Of a stretch of 64,000 nucleotides of DNA, positions 22,316-34,569 are shown piece after piece. This DNA is from Manihot esculenta (Eukaryota > Streptophyta > Magnoliopsida > Malpighiales > Euphorbiaceae), in contig NC_035161.2 in NCBI RefSeq assembly GCF_001659605.2, positions 7,951,556 to 8,015,555 on the forward strand. Direction: 5' to 3'. Position numbers and translations under genes: made by a program. The stretch's first letter is position 1; the number at the start of each line of letters is the position of its first letter. The notes under the pieces were generated by a model. That model was not told where the DNA came from, searched no databases, and saw nothing but the letters and a program-made list of their open reading frames with translations.

Positions 22316-25300
22316 ATGAGAGGCACTCGTTGATCTGCACGATTGACTGGAGTACCACCAGAGAATGAGGGCATAGATGCCCTTCCCCCTGCTCTGCCAA
22401 GCGCAAGGTCTAGTAGATCCAACAGAGAGGGAACATCAAGAGACCCAAGAAGGTCTTTTGATGTGAATAGGAGGAGAACGGATCCAGGAAGGATGTCAGC
22501 AGATATGAGGGGATCAGTGGAGGAAGACCAGAGAAGAGATGGTAGTTTGGGCATGAGTATGTCAGAAGAGGGTACGGGAGAGTCATAAGGAGGCGCTCAG
22601 GCCTCAGGGTTTACTCACCCACCCCAGTACCAACCCTATCCACAGGGCCCAGGGTATCCGATGGGGGTACATCAGATTACTCCAGTTTCAACCCATATCC
22701 CTCTTACATGTCGTATCCTCCCTTTTACCCACCATACCCACAGTACCCCATGTTTCCACCCTCACCCTTCTATCCAAATACAACAAACCCTAACCCAGGG
22801 AATGCTGCTCCTCCTCCACCAACAGAACCAATAGTCCTTGAGATCCAAACACCCAAACTTAGCTCATCTGTGGGGAGCAAAGTAAAGATGACAAACTACC
22901 TAAAGCTAGATGCCCCTAAGTTCAAAATAGGGGATGATCCGTTTGAATATCTCAAAACGGTGAAGATGATAACAGACGAGCTGGGAGCTAGTGATAGTAG
23001 AGCCATTCAAATGGCAGGATTCACATTGAAATGTAAGAAAGCTAAGGAGTGGTTTAAAAGCTATGTGGACCCAAGGCTGGATAGCCTATCTTGGGAGGAG
23101 TTTGCTAATGAGTTTGTTGGATGGGCTTTTCCAGACAGTTCTAGAGAGCTGAAAGTAGTTGAGTTCGAGTAGCTGAGACAAACTAAAGACATGGATGTAG
23201 ATGAGTACACGGATAAATTTTTGGAGTTGCTTCAGTTTATGGGACAGGCATATGATACAGATCAGAAGAAAGCTCGGAGGTATACCATGAGACTCCACTC
23301 AAGGTATTCCTCCCTGATCCTAGCAGCAGAGAGGGAGAGCTTCCACACTATTGTGGATGCAGCCAGAAAGATGAAGGCTAGTGCCATCATTTAGGGAATA
23401 GTTAAACAGCAGGTGGCACAATCCTCGGGTTCCAAGGCCCCAGGTATAGGGAACTTTGATCTCTCCTTTCTGAGTGCAGCAGCTGCCTCAGGAAGTCAGA
23501 AGTGGAGCAAATCCAATAAGAAGCCAAATAAGATTAAGTTCTGGAACAAGTTAAAGTCTGGTCTGGGACTGGGTGGCGGTTCGAGCTCTGGTTCTGATAG
23601 CTCCAGTTGTATGAGGTGTGGTAAGCCACACAAGAGGATCTATCGGTTCGGGACTACAGCTTGTTACAGATGTGGACAGGAGGGGCACATGGCACGTGAG
23701 TGTCCTAATGCAACCAGGATAGCACAGTCCCAGCAGACAGCCTCAGGCAGTGTAGCTCAGCCAGTAGCTCCAGCCATGACACAGGGTAGTGGTCGAGGTA
23801 GAGGAAGAGGGACAGCCTCTTCTTCAGGTTCCCTAGGTGAAGGTCCTTCTACTTCAGCACGGATCTTCACAATGACTCAGCAGGAGGCTAACACGTCAAA
23901 CACCGTGGTATCAGGTAATCTCATCATTGGATGTTCTGATGTGTATGCTTTAATGGACCCTGGTGTATCTCATTCTTTTGTTACTCCGAGAGCCGTAGAT
24001 AGAGTGGGTTTGATAGCTTCTAGGTTAGAGTATCCCCTTTGGGTCAGTGGGCCCAAGTGTGATCCATCTGTGGCAGAGTCAGTCTGCCGGTTCAGTCCAG
24101 TTTTTGTTGAGGGTAGATGCCTTCCAGCCGACCTTGTTGTTCTAGACTTGATAGATTTTGATGTCATTCTAAGAATGGATTGGCTATCTGCTCATGGAGC
24201 TACCTTGGACTGCAGAGACAAGGTAGTCAGGTTCAGAGGACAGGATGGGTCAAAGGTTGTCTTCAGAGGAGACAGGAGTGGTATGCCTAGAGGTTTGATA
24301 TCAGCCCTACAGGCTCGTAGGTTGCTCAGGAGGGGTTGTCAGGGGTTTCTAGCTCATGTTAGAGATCTTAGTAGTCAGGTCAGGGAGCCCGCCTCAGTGC
24401 CCGTAGTCAGAGAGTTTCCAGATGTCTTCCCAGACGAGCTGCTAGGTTTACCACCTGCTAGGGAGATAGAGTTTGAAATACAAGTGATGCCAGGAACCAG
24501 ACCAATCTCTATTCCTCCCTACAGGATGGCACCTGCAGAGCTGAAGGAGTTAAAGGAGCAGTTGCAGGAGTTGGTAGATAAGGGTTTCATCCGACCAAGT
24601 ACCTCACCTTGGGGTGCTCCGGTCCTGTTTGTGAAAAAGAAGGATGGATCCTTGAGACTTTGTATTGACTACAGGCAGTTGAATAAAGTCACTACCAAGA
24701 ACAAGTACCTTTTACCCAGGATTGATGATCTATTTGACCAATTAGCAAGAGCAGGTTGTTTTTCCAAGATAGATCTGAGATCCGGGTATCATCAGTTAAG
24801 AATCAGGAAAGAAGATGTGCCGAAGATGGCGTTCAGAACCAGATATGGGTATTATGAGTTCCTAGTAATGCCGTTTGGGCTAACCAATGCCCCTGCAGCA
24901 TTTATGGATCTCATGAGCAGAATTTTTAGTCAGTATCTGGATCACTTTGTTATCGTTTTCATTGACGATATCTTAGTGTATTCCAGAGATGTAGAGGAGC
25001 ATGCCCATCATCTGAGAATTATATTGCAGACCCTGAGAGAGCACGGCTTGTATGCCAAGTTCTCTACGTGTGAATTCTGGTTGAGGAACATCTCATTCTT
25101 GGGGCATGTTGTGTCAGAAAAGGGAATTGAAGTAGACCCTAAGAAGATAGAAACTGTAGCTAATTGGCCCAGACCCACCACAGTAACAGAGATTAAGAGC
25201 TTTTTGGGCTTGGAAGGTTACTACAGGAGGTTCGTGCAGGACTTCTCAAGAATTGCTGCTCTTGTGACCAGATTGACCAAGAAGAACCAGAAGTTTGTTT

Positions 25301-27300
25301 GGTCAGACCAGTGTGAGGAAAGCTTTGAAGAGCTGAAGAAAAGGTTGACGTTAGCACCGGTGTTAGCTCTGCCTACCAGTGATGAAGACTTCACCGTGTT
25401 TTGTGATGCATCCCGTGTGGGACTAGGTTATGTGTTGATGCAAAATGGAAGAGTAATTGCTTATGCTTCTAGGCAGCTGAAGAAGCATGAGTTGAATTAT
25501 CCTACACATGATCTAGAGATGGCAGCTGTGATCTTTGCACTCAAGCTGTTGAGACGTTACCTGTATGGGGTAAAATGTGAGATCTTTACAGATCATAAAA
25601 GTTTGCAATACATCTTGAGTCAGAGAGAGTTGAACTTGAGACAGAGGAGATGGGTAGAACTGCTTAGTGACTATGATTGCAAGACTTAGTACCATCCGGG
25701 TTAGGCAAATATTGTGGCAGATGCCCTAAGCCGGAAATCACTTGGCAGTCTATCCCATGTTATAACAGAGAGAAGACCGGTGGTGAGGGAATTCTACAAG
25801 CTCATTGATGAAGGGCTGCAGTTGGAGTTGTCTGGTACAAGTGCTTTAATAGCTCAAATGAGAGTGACACCCGTGTTTCTGGAACAAGTGGCGCAGAAAC
25901 AACATGAGAACCCAGAGTTGGTGAAAATTGCTAGGACTGTTCAGTCAGGCAAGAATGAGGAGTACAGATTCGACAACAAAGGGATCCTCCATTATGGGAA
26001 CAGGTTATGTGTTCCAAATGACATAAGCTTAAAGGGAGACATTATAAGGGAAGCTCATAATGCTAAGTATAGTGTTCACCCTGGAGCCACCAAAATGTAC
26101 CAGGATCTGAAAAGAGTCTATTGGTGGCCAGTTATGAAGAGAGAAGTGGCACAGTTCGTGTCCGCCTGCGAGGTATGTCAAAGGGTGAAGCTAGAACATC
26201 AGAAGCCGGTTGGAATGCTTAACCCACCGCCGATTCCAGAGTGGAAATGGGAGAATGTGGCTATGGATTTCATGGTGGGGTTACCAGCAACGTCCAACAG
26301 ACTAGACTCTATATGGGTGATTGTGGACAGACTGACCAAATCTGCTCACTTCGTCCCTATCAGGAGTGGCTATTCTGTGGAAAAATTGACACAAGTGTAT
26401 ATGGAAGAGATTGTCAGGCTGCATGGGGTTCTAGTCTCGATAGTGTCAGACAGGGGACCCTAGTTTACCTCCACGTTTTGGCAGATTCTGTAGAATGCTA
26501 TAGGCACCTGGTTAGACTTTAGCACTGCTTTCCATCCATAAATTGACGGACAGTCAGAGAGGACCATCCAGACTATTGAAGATATGCTCATAATGTGTGT
26601 GCTAGATTTTGGCGGTTCTTGGAGGCAGCATCTACCTTTGGTGGAGTTTGCCTACAATAATAGCTATCATGCTAGCATAGGGATGGCTCCTTATGAAGTT
26701 CTTTATGGGAGGAAGTGCAGGTCACCTGTCTGTTGGGAGGAAGTAGGAGAAAGGGCCTTGGCAGGGCCAGAGTTAGTAGAGATCACCAGTAGAGTAGTGC
26801 CCATTATTAGAGAAAGAATTAGAACTGTTGTGAGTCAGCAGAAGAGTTATGCAGATGTCCGCAGAAAGCATGTTGAGTTTCAGGAGGGAGATATGGTGTT
26901 GCTCAAGGTGTCTCCTATGAAAGGGGTGATTCGTTTTAGGAAGAAAGGTAAGCTAGCTCCACGGTACATTGGACCCTTTGAGATCTTGCAAAAGGTTGGG
27001 AATGTATCATACAAGTTAGATTTACCTGCTTCAATGGAAAGAATCCATCCGGTTTTCCATGTTTCCATATTACGGAAGTTCGTGTCAGATCCGGGCAAGG
27101 TTCTTAGTGAACCAGATGTAGAGATCCTATGAGATCTCACTTATGTTGAACAGCCAATGCGGATCATAGACACGCAGATCACAAAGTTGAGGAACAAGAA
27201 AATCTCGATGGTGAAAGTCCTTTGGAATCACCACAATATGGAAAAGTGCACTTGGGAGACACGGGAGTCCATGCTCCAGCAGTACCCGTATCTCTTCTAA
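22316..27300 (+). pseudogene. A2 gag-pol polyprotein, heavily broken
   Basis: Starts at the ATG at 22316 (same context as A1 and A3) and ends at the TAA at 27298-27300. Stops: TGA 22331, TAA 22586, TAG 23170, 23392, 25687, 25702, 26461 and 26491, TAA 26539, TGA 27130. One frameshift lies in the G run near 22663-22668. Otherwise the order is complete: proline/tyrosine-rich N-terminus, gag domain, CCHC knuckle ([14 protein letters not shown]), protease, RT with intact FIDDILVY, RNase H, integrase ([23 protein letters not shown]) and chromodomain-like tail. Most stops replace Gln or Arg codons of the sister copies by a single C-to-T step. Confidence 0.95.
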
Positions 27301-27366
27301 GGTTAGTATTTTGTTTTATGTGCTTCCTTGCTGTTATGTGTGTTATGCCATGCTATGCTGTTTGTT

Positions 27367-27403
27367 GAACATTCGGTGACAAATATTTTTAGGGGGGGAA
27401 GAA
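27367..27403 (+). promoter_or_regulatory. A2 polypurine tract and eroded hairpin
   Basis: AGGGGGGGAAGAA (27391-27403) primes plus-strand synthesis in front of the 3' LTR. Upstream, GAACATTCG-GTGA-CAAATATTT occupies the hairpin position seen intact in A1. Only the right arm has changed, by transitions that lower the pairing. Confidence 0.8.
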
Positions 27404-29314
27404 TGTAATACCCGGCTAGACCCCGGCATCGGAATTTCTACCTTCCGGCGGAATCTCCGTTGGAATCTGGAATTCTCAAATGTCGGAGCCTTCTTGAAGG
27501 GTAAAATAAGATTTTTATAGAATGTTTTAATTTTTTAAGGTTTTAACAAAGAAAGAAAATTGAGTTTTGAAAGAAAAAGCCATGGAGGAAAAATCCAGGT
27601 TCGGCCGCCGAACATGGGGAGTTTGTGGAAGCACCTTTGGCCCTCGAAGGTGGTCTGGCCGGCCACCTATAAAAGGCCCTTTATCCGAAAATGGGCGAGT
27701 TTTCTCTCTCTATTTTAGGGCATAGGTGAGATTTCGCCCTCCTATGGTTGATTTTATGTTTCCTTCAAATCTTTCAAGTTTTTGACAAGCTTTTATCTTG
27801 TTTTGAAGTTTTTAAGCTCAAAATTAAAGTTTTGAAGCTTGGAGACCCCCGGAGCTTGTTCCTCCACATCTCCAAGTTTGGGTCACGCCTACCTTCGATC
27901 TTCAAGAGGTAAGTGTGGATCCTTCCCTTCTTTTATGTTTTGAGTAAGTTTTAAGGGTGTTTAATGAATGTTTAGAGTAGATCTAAAATGTTAGGGTTTA
28001 TGTGAGTTTGTTGCTAAATGTATGTTTAATGTGTTGTTATGTTGTTGGTTGTTGGGGTTTAGGCTAGTTTTATGCCCCTATATGCTTGAATAAGTGTTAT
28101 TGCATGTTTTAGAATAGTTGAATGCTTGTTGTGAGGTTTTGGGTGGCTGGATGAGAGAGGCAGAATCGGGTTCTGCCATTCTGGAGAACCCAGGTTCGGT
28201 CGCCGAACCTGCCCCCGAAGGTTAGTGACTTTCGGATCTTTTAAGGCTTTTGGCTGCTGAACCTTGCCCATGAAAGTGCCTGACTTTTGGATCTGTAGGG
28301 ACATTCGGCCGCCGAACCTGCCGCCGAAAGTCCCCTGCTTAACCTTCCTTTGCCTGTTTCCTATGCATGTTTTGATGATGTTTTAGAGGGGTTTTTGGGG
28401 AGATGTTTAGTGTCATGTTAGAGTTTGTCTGGTCCCTCATTTGAGTCCACCTGTGTAGGATCGGACCCGAGGAACCAAGAAGGCCAGCAGTGAGTTAGCT
28501 GTTCCAGTGTCAGCCAGAGGTGAGTAGAACTAAACTAATCTTTTATTTCCAGAAACCAAATGTTTTAAGCATGTTCACGCATCATGTATACGTAATAGGT
28601 TGTTTGCATTAGATTTCACGAATATGCTGCATTGCATAATTGGTTGTTGATGTGGATAGACAACAGGACGACCCATTAGCCCTCTAGATGTTATGTTATG
28701 TAATGGAAGACCAGGATTGCCCATTCTACACCCTTGGCACACAGTTTATGTATGTAAAGAAGTCCTGAGGAGCTCCACCGAGGGCCGGGCACAGAGTAGA
28801 GGGATTTTTGGATCAGTCCATCCTTGATGTGTATTGTTTGTGCTGTGACGCATTCCATACGAGCATATGGTTATCAAATTGTTTTTACTGTTCTGCTCAC
28901 TGGACTCTTGTAGCTTACCCCTTTCCCCTAACCCCCAGGTTTGCAGGACAGCAGGTAGCTCTAGGAGAGTCAGCAAGGTTTTAGTTCAAGTTTAATGTAA
29001 TAGATTAGTAGTGAACATGTAATGTATTTGTGGATTAATACTGTGCTTGACTCTAATGTCAGTTGTAATCCCTTTTGTACATGATCTTTATGTAAATATT
29101 TTTAGTATTGATACATGTTGAACCAAGCTTGGTATACGAGGTGTTGACCCTACCAGAGCATTTGATGAGGGCTCTAGTATGGGGTTTTATGTACATAGTT
29201 TTGATGCATGCAAGTCAAGCTTGGTATAAGAAAAGTTTTAATTTTTTCATGAAAATGTATGATCATGTATGGGATTTATCAGGTATACAGGATGTATAGT
29301 AGGCTTGCTACGGG
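27404..29314 (+). repeat. A2 3' LTR, main part (continues 31609-31673)
   Basis: Starts TGTAATACCC directly after the polypurine tract and runs to GGCTTGCTACGGG, where the nested solo LTR begins. The last 65 bp, ending GAGTCGTTACA, are at 31609-31673. Confidence 0.95.
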
Positions 29315-31603
29315 TGTAACGACCCGGAAAACCGACCCGTTACCGGCACTAGGGTCCAGATCGGCTTAAGGCCGCCGGGACCCGTAGCAAGCCTACATAC
29401 ATCCTGTCTACCTGTTTAATCCCATACATGATCAACAAACATCCTTAAGAATTAAAACTTTTCTTTTTCTTCATACACCAAACTCAACCTGTGCATGCAC
29501 TATATTCATCATATACATAAACATTAATCCCTCTGTGGGATTTCATCAAAGCCTCAATGGCAATATAAAATCTGTGTTGAGTTGGTTCACATACACATCA
29601 AATAATAAGATCATGTACATACCAAGGGATTAACATATGCTATGGTCAAGCACAAATCTATCCTCAATAACATAATTACATAAACATAACGGTTCAAATT
29701 TTACATTTCATTCTTATCATATGTCATGTCCACATACTCTAGCTATTACATACATATGACTTGACTTCACTCTAGCCGACTTCTTGATCTCTCCTGTACC
29801 TGCAACTCTGGGGATAATGGGAGTGGGGTGAGCTAAAAGCCCAGTGAGCAGAAACTAAAAACATTTGTTTTAATTCCACCATTTTTAGATATATTATTAT
29901 TCATTTTATTATTATTTAACTTTTTCTTTCATTTTCTCATTCATGCTTTCATGTATGCGCCATAACACAAACATTTCACAACAAGGATGAACTTGTCACC
30001 ATTTAGCCCCTATCTTTCTTACTTATACATGCCGGGGGCGTAGAGCCGTAGCAGGCACACCCGGACTTTCATAATCAGTCATAGTGCCAGGGGCGTAGAG
30101 CCGTAGCAGGCACACCTGGACTCACATAGGCTATCATGACATACAAGGGCTAATGGATCATTCAACATTCATCCACATCAACAACAAAGTATGCAATGCA
30201 ACATATTCGTGAATTCTAGTGCAACAACCTAATATTGCATGGCATAATGATGCATGGGCAATGCTTTATGATTCATTCATTTATTCATTTACTTTAAAGC
30301 TTAAGAGGTTGTTCCACTCACTTGGTAACTGAAGCTTGACAACGAACTCTGAACAACTATCTCACAACCGGGGGTCTCGGTTCCTCGGGTCCGAACCTAC
30401 ACAGGTGGACTCAGATGAGGCACCAAACATACATGAACGTGACTCTGAAAAGCTCCCCAAAAACCCCCTAAAACATCCTGAAAACATCACATGAAAACAT
30501 GCAAGAAATGGCTGAACAGGGCACTTTCGGCGGCAGGTTCGGCGGCCGAAAGTCCCTCTGCAGCCGAAAGTCATGCAGGTTCGGCGGCACTTTCGGCGGC
30601 CGAACCTCCCAGACAGAGACGAACCTTGAGTTTCGGGGGCAGGCTTCGGCAGCCGAAACTGCCTCCACAAGGGGGTTCGGCGGCCGAAAGTCACTTTGGC
30701 GGCCGAACCTGAGTTTCTGCCGAAGGGCAGAAACTTGGCTCCCTTGTGTCCACAGCCTCCAAAACGCCTCAAAACCTGCATAAACTTGATTCTACTCATG
30801 CATACACATCATACCAGTTCCTAGGGGTCTCATACAAACATATGCCCCAACTACAACACTTCAAACACACATCAAGCAAGCCACATTGTTCAAAAAATCA
30901 CATAAACCTAACATGTGCTCAACTAACTCTAACATGCTTCTCTACCCCTTAAAACTTCATAAAACTTGTTTAAATCATACATTGAGCTTAAGATCGGCTC
31001 TTACCTCTTGAAGATCGAGGGTTGAGGAGATCTAAACTTGGAGATGGGAGAAGTTCCAACTTTTGGTCTCCAAGCTCCAAAACTCGTTCTAAGCTCAAAG
31101 ATCTTCAAAACCAAAGTTATAAACTTGTAAAGATCATGGAAAAAGGAAGGAAAAACTCAAGATTGGGGAAGGATGGTGGAATGCTCACCTTGGCCGAAAT
31201 GGGGAGAAAAAGCTCGCCCATTTTCGGCTAAGGGACCCTTTTATAGTGGCTGGCCAGACCACGTTCGGGGGCCGAATGTGCCTCCGCATCCATGCAAATG
31301 TTCGGCGGCCGAACATGAGGTTCGGCGGCCGAACCTTGACTTCCCTCACTCACGTTTTCGGGGGCCTAACGTGCCTCCAAAACGCATGCATGTTCGGCGG
31401 CCGAACTTGACTTTCGGCGGCCGAACCTGGGTTTTCCTCCAAAGACTTTTCATGTAAAAACTCATTAAATTCCTTACTTAAAACATGAAATACATGAAGA
31501 CATTTCATAAAATCATAGTTTTTTACCCTTCTAGAGGTTTCCGACATCCGAATTCCCACCGGACGGTAGGGATTCCGATACCGGAGTCTAGCCGGGTATT
31601 ACA
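29315..31603 (-). mobile_element. Family A solo LTR nested in A2
   Basis: A single LTR of 2289 bp, minus orientation, ends TGTAACGACCC and GGGTATTACA, flanked by ACGGG at 29310-29314 and 31604-31608. No internal sequence is present, so the element was reduced to one LTR by recombination. It holds two GCC-GGGGCGTAGAGCCGTAG repeat units (about 30028-30122), a TATA region near 31240 and two TTCGGC clusters. Confidence 0.95.
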
Positions 31604-31673
31604 ACGGGTTCCGGCAACCTTAAGTCGATCTGAATCCTAGCGCTGGTAGCGGTCTAGTTTTCGAGTCGTTACA

Positions 31674-32266
31674 GACAGGGACAACAATAATGGCTTCAAC
31701 ATCGACACAGACAACAATAGATGAGAAGGACAACAAGGACAGCAACAATGGCTTCAACGTCGACACCGACAGTAGCTTCAACGGTGAAGGCGACGGTAGC
31801 TTCAACGTTGACACTGATGAGAGCGAGAAGGATGTATAGTAGCAATTGTAAAGGAAAGACGGAAAATTAAGGGGAATTACATGCAACTGAGAAAGAGGGA
31901 AAAAAGGTCGTGCAACTAAGAAAGGGGAACTTCGTGAATTCTTATGTTAGGGATTTAAAATTTAGTAACGGAAACATCTGTTACTAAATTTAACATCTAT
32001 AATGGATAATATGTCTGTTACTAAATGACTGAATATAAAACCATTTAGTAACAGATTTGTACATCCGTTACTAATATTTTCAAATTAAACCAATTCTATA
32101 ACGGATTTTTATCCGTTACAGAATTTAGTAACGGCTTTATAATGGATTAGCTAATTCGTTACTATTATTGTTCTTTACATAACATCTGTTATTAATCCGT
32201 TTCTAATCAGTAATCGATATTTTTCGTTACTATTTTTCGTTACTAATTCGATAAATTTTTGTAGTG
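31674..32266 (+). mobile_element. CACTA-like transposon, right end
   Basis: Ends AAATTTTTGTAGTG at 32266. In reverse this reads CACTACAAAAATTT, the typical terminus of plant CACTA (En/Spm) transposons. The last 300 bp carry many GTTACTA / TAGTAACG subterminal repeats in both orientations, also typical. TAA at 32267-32269 may be the 3-bp target duplication. The left part, 31674-31860, is the continuation of 19880-20084. No transposase coding is visible, so it is non-autonomous or a remnant. Confidence 0.72.
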
Positions 32267-32269
32267 TAA

Positions 32270-33868
32270 GGAACATCTCCCTCAAGCTATCTCTGAGATT
32301 GTCTAGAGAGCGGGAATAAAACGCGACCTGTTGAGTAGTGGAGCGAGCAAGGTGGCTAACGAGAGAGGAAGCGAGAGTCCAAGGCTTCTGAAGTTCCCCC
32401 AACATTCGAGTGCACAACATTTCAACCACAGAAGCTGGCAGAGACTTTGGAGTCACCTCGGTGGCGTTGTGGAGTTCGTTGTCGGGAGCCGAGGATAGCT
32501 GCTCCACGATATGTTTCCCTTTGTCTATGGAGGAAGGAGGAGCAGTCTCTGGAGGCCTTACCGTGCACTCTTTCTTGACAGTCCGGCCCTCAGGGGAGGC
32601 CTCAAAAGTTTGGGCTCCCTTGCCAACAGCTCCACCAATGACAACAATAGCAGCAGCCTAGCGGGATTGAGTCGCTAGAGGAGTGACCTCAGTTCCCCCC
32701 TTGGAGCCACTCTCAGTGGACTTATTGATGGTGATGGGCTCCCGGGAGGCTGGATTGGAGGTGGACTTGGGCTTCGAAGCTGCTGGAGACTTGGAGGAGG
32801 CTAGAGCCTTACCTTGAGTAGAGGCCCTGGAGGCTGCAAATCGAGAGCCTTTAGCCACGGGCACCAGCGCCTGAGAAGAAGCGGGGGAAGCAGTCCGACC
32901 TGCCACAGTAGGAGTGACAACATAAAAAACTTCGCATGGCACATCTGCAACTGACCGACCTGCCTTAAAGGCCTCTAGAGTGGCCTTCATGCTCATTTGG
33001 ACATGGTGAAATTCTTGGGAGGCCTGATCTTGTCCATTGGCACGGAGGAAGCTAAAAAAAAAAAAAACTACCCAAGTCAAGGCCAAACACAATGAAATGA
33101 AAATACGCTACTGGAAAGGAAAAAGAAGAAAAGGGGGGGGAAGAAAAAGACAAGAAAACAGTCATTAACGAGTACTAGCTTCCTAGTAGTCTCAGAGACT
33201 AGATACGAACATGCACTTCTTGACATTATGCTTCCTTTGAATAGAGGTCAGTCGAAGAAGACAGATCTGGTCCACCAAAGGCAACCGATGAAGGTCGTTA
33301 CAGCATTGGGGAACCTCCCTCCAGGAGAGAACAACATCCCAATCGATCTTAAAGCCCTCCTTTAGCTTTACCACCACAAAGGCCTCAGCTCAGCCTTTTA
33401 TTGAGTCTTTGTACCCCATAAAGATGCATAACCCTTCTCGGGGAGCAAAGTAGTAAAACCCGTAATTTGCTTGAACTAAACAGAAAAAGGTAGAAAACAG
33501 AATGACAGAAGGGGCAAAACTCCAATACAGACTTATGGACTCGAAGGAATACATGAAGAGGATAGAATTCGGAGATAGCATGCAAGGAGTCACTTCGAAG
33601 TGATGAAAGACCTCGATAAAAAAGGAGGAGAAAGGGAAGGTTAATCCGAAGTCGCGTTGCTTAACATAGAAGATCAAGCTACGACCTTGTTAGGGTGTAT
33701 CAAACCTGCTGGCGGAGGAACAGGAAGAACAATACTCTCATTGCGAAGAGGAGCCCTAATCCTGTAGATGGAGGTGTCTATGTAGTCGACGGAGAAAAAA
33801 TTGGAAAGAGTAGAAGGGGTGACCGTGGACCTCAGACCTACAATATCAGGGATTCTAACGGTGGCCAT
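32270..33868 (-). pseudogene. Antisense gene of element C, copy 2 (truncated)
   Basis: Starts at the ATG at 33868 (MATVRIPDIVGL). It carries the same PF04195-like segment (FPFSSFFIEVFHHFEVTP) and exon 2 from about 33051. It ends at the duplication junction before the third exon. Stops include a TGA near 33390 at the Trp codon that is TAG in copy 1, and a TAG near 32658 shared with copy 1. Exon 2's downstream part stays open where copy 1 has a TAA (near 16538), so the two copies have decayed partly independently. Confidence 0.7.
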
Positions 33869-34105
33869 CAGGAAAATGGAGACGTACCTCGGGAAAATTT
33901 TACAGAGAGGGGAAAAGACGGATTTGAGGAAGAAAAGCAAGAGAAGAGTCTAAAGCGAAATTGAAGGTATGAATTTGAAATGGGTAAAGGCAGGAAAGAG
34001 ACTTTTTGATGGGAGCCTCCCTACGGCCGCGCGGTCATAATTGAGACCTAGGGATTTACCCCCCTCATTAATATGGAATAACTAATGAGGAGGTAAAGGG
34101 GCACT

Positions 34106-34564
34106 TGATGACCGCTGAGCCACTGGCACCCAGGCTGAGGTCGAGTCCTGGTAGAAGAGTCAGGTCCAAAACCCAACAGAGCCCACTACATAAGCTAATC
34201 CATCAGCACACCACCCAGCCCGCGGTTAAAGTAGGCGGGGCTGACCGAGGGCCCGAACTCATTAGAGAGGAACCCAATTCATCTGACGTGATGGGGAGTA
34301 GGCGAGCAGGCCCAACTATGCCATGACTCTATCAGCAGGAGCGTCGAAGGGGAATTAAATGGCCGTCTAACGATGATGGGCAGGCAGGTATGCCCATACG
34401 TACGACTCTGTGTGACAGCGATAGGTGGTACTATAGCAGGATGGCGGTTATGTGTCACTAGAAGATAAGAAAAAAAAATGAATAAAAGAGGGGAGCACAA
34501 CCTATTCAGATTAAGTTTACTCATATACACAGAATCCTATTTCTTTCTAGATTTCAAATCATCT
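34106..34564 (+). repeat. Element C 3' LTR (copy 2)
   Basis: LTR of 459 bp, TGATGACCGCTGAG...TCATCT, followed by AAAGG (34565-34569) as in copy 1. Confidence 0.85.
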
Positions 34565-34569
34565 AAAGG

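Larger units (their letters stand above)
20085..31673 (+). mobile_element. A2: full-length family A retrotransposon with a solo LTR nested in its 3' LTR
   Basis: Plus-strand element bounded by GACAG at 20080-20084 and 31674-31678. 5' LTR 20085-22060, interior 22061-27403, 3' LTR 27404-29314 continued at 31609-31673. The interruption is a minus-strand solo LTR (29315-31603) with its own ACGGG duplication. Without it the element is about 9.3 kb. The domain set is the same as in A1, but the coding frame carries ten in-frame stops and one frameshift, so A2 has decayed further. Confidence 0.96.
32270..34564 (+). mobile_element. Element C, copy 2 (5' truncated)
   Basis: Colinear with 16477-18761 of copy 1 and continuing into the same flanking DNA, so it is a segmental duplicate. 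The 5' LTR, gag relic and exon 3 of the antisense gene are missing at the junction with the CACTA-like end at 32266. The 3' LTR is 34106-34564. Confidence 0.88.

Noticed and set aside
31620..31886. A minus-strand frame of low complexity (Ser/Leu/Lys-Pro-rich) in the CACTA-like relic as a gene.
   Set aside because: It is produced by tandem GCTTCAAC-type repeats, has no recognisable domain and is split by A2 in the duplicated part.
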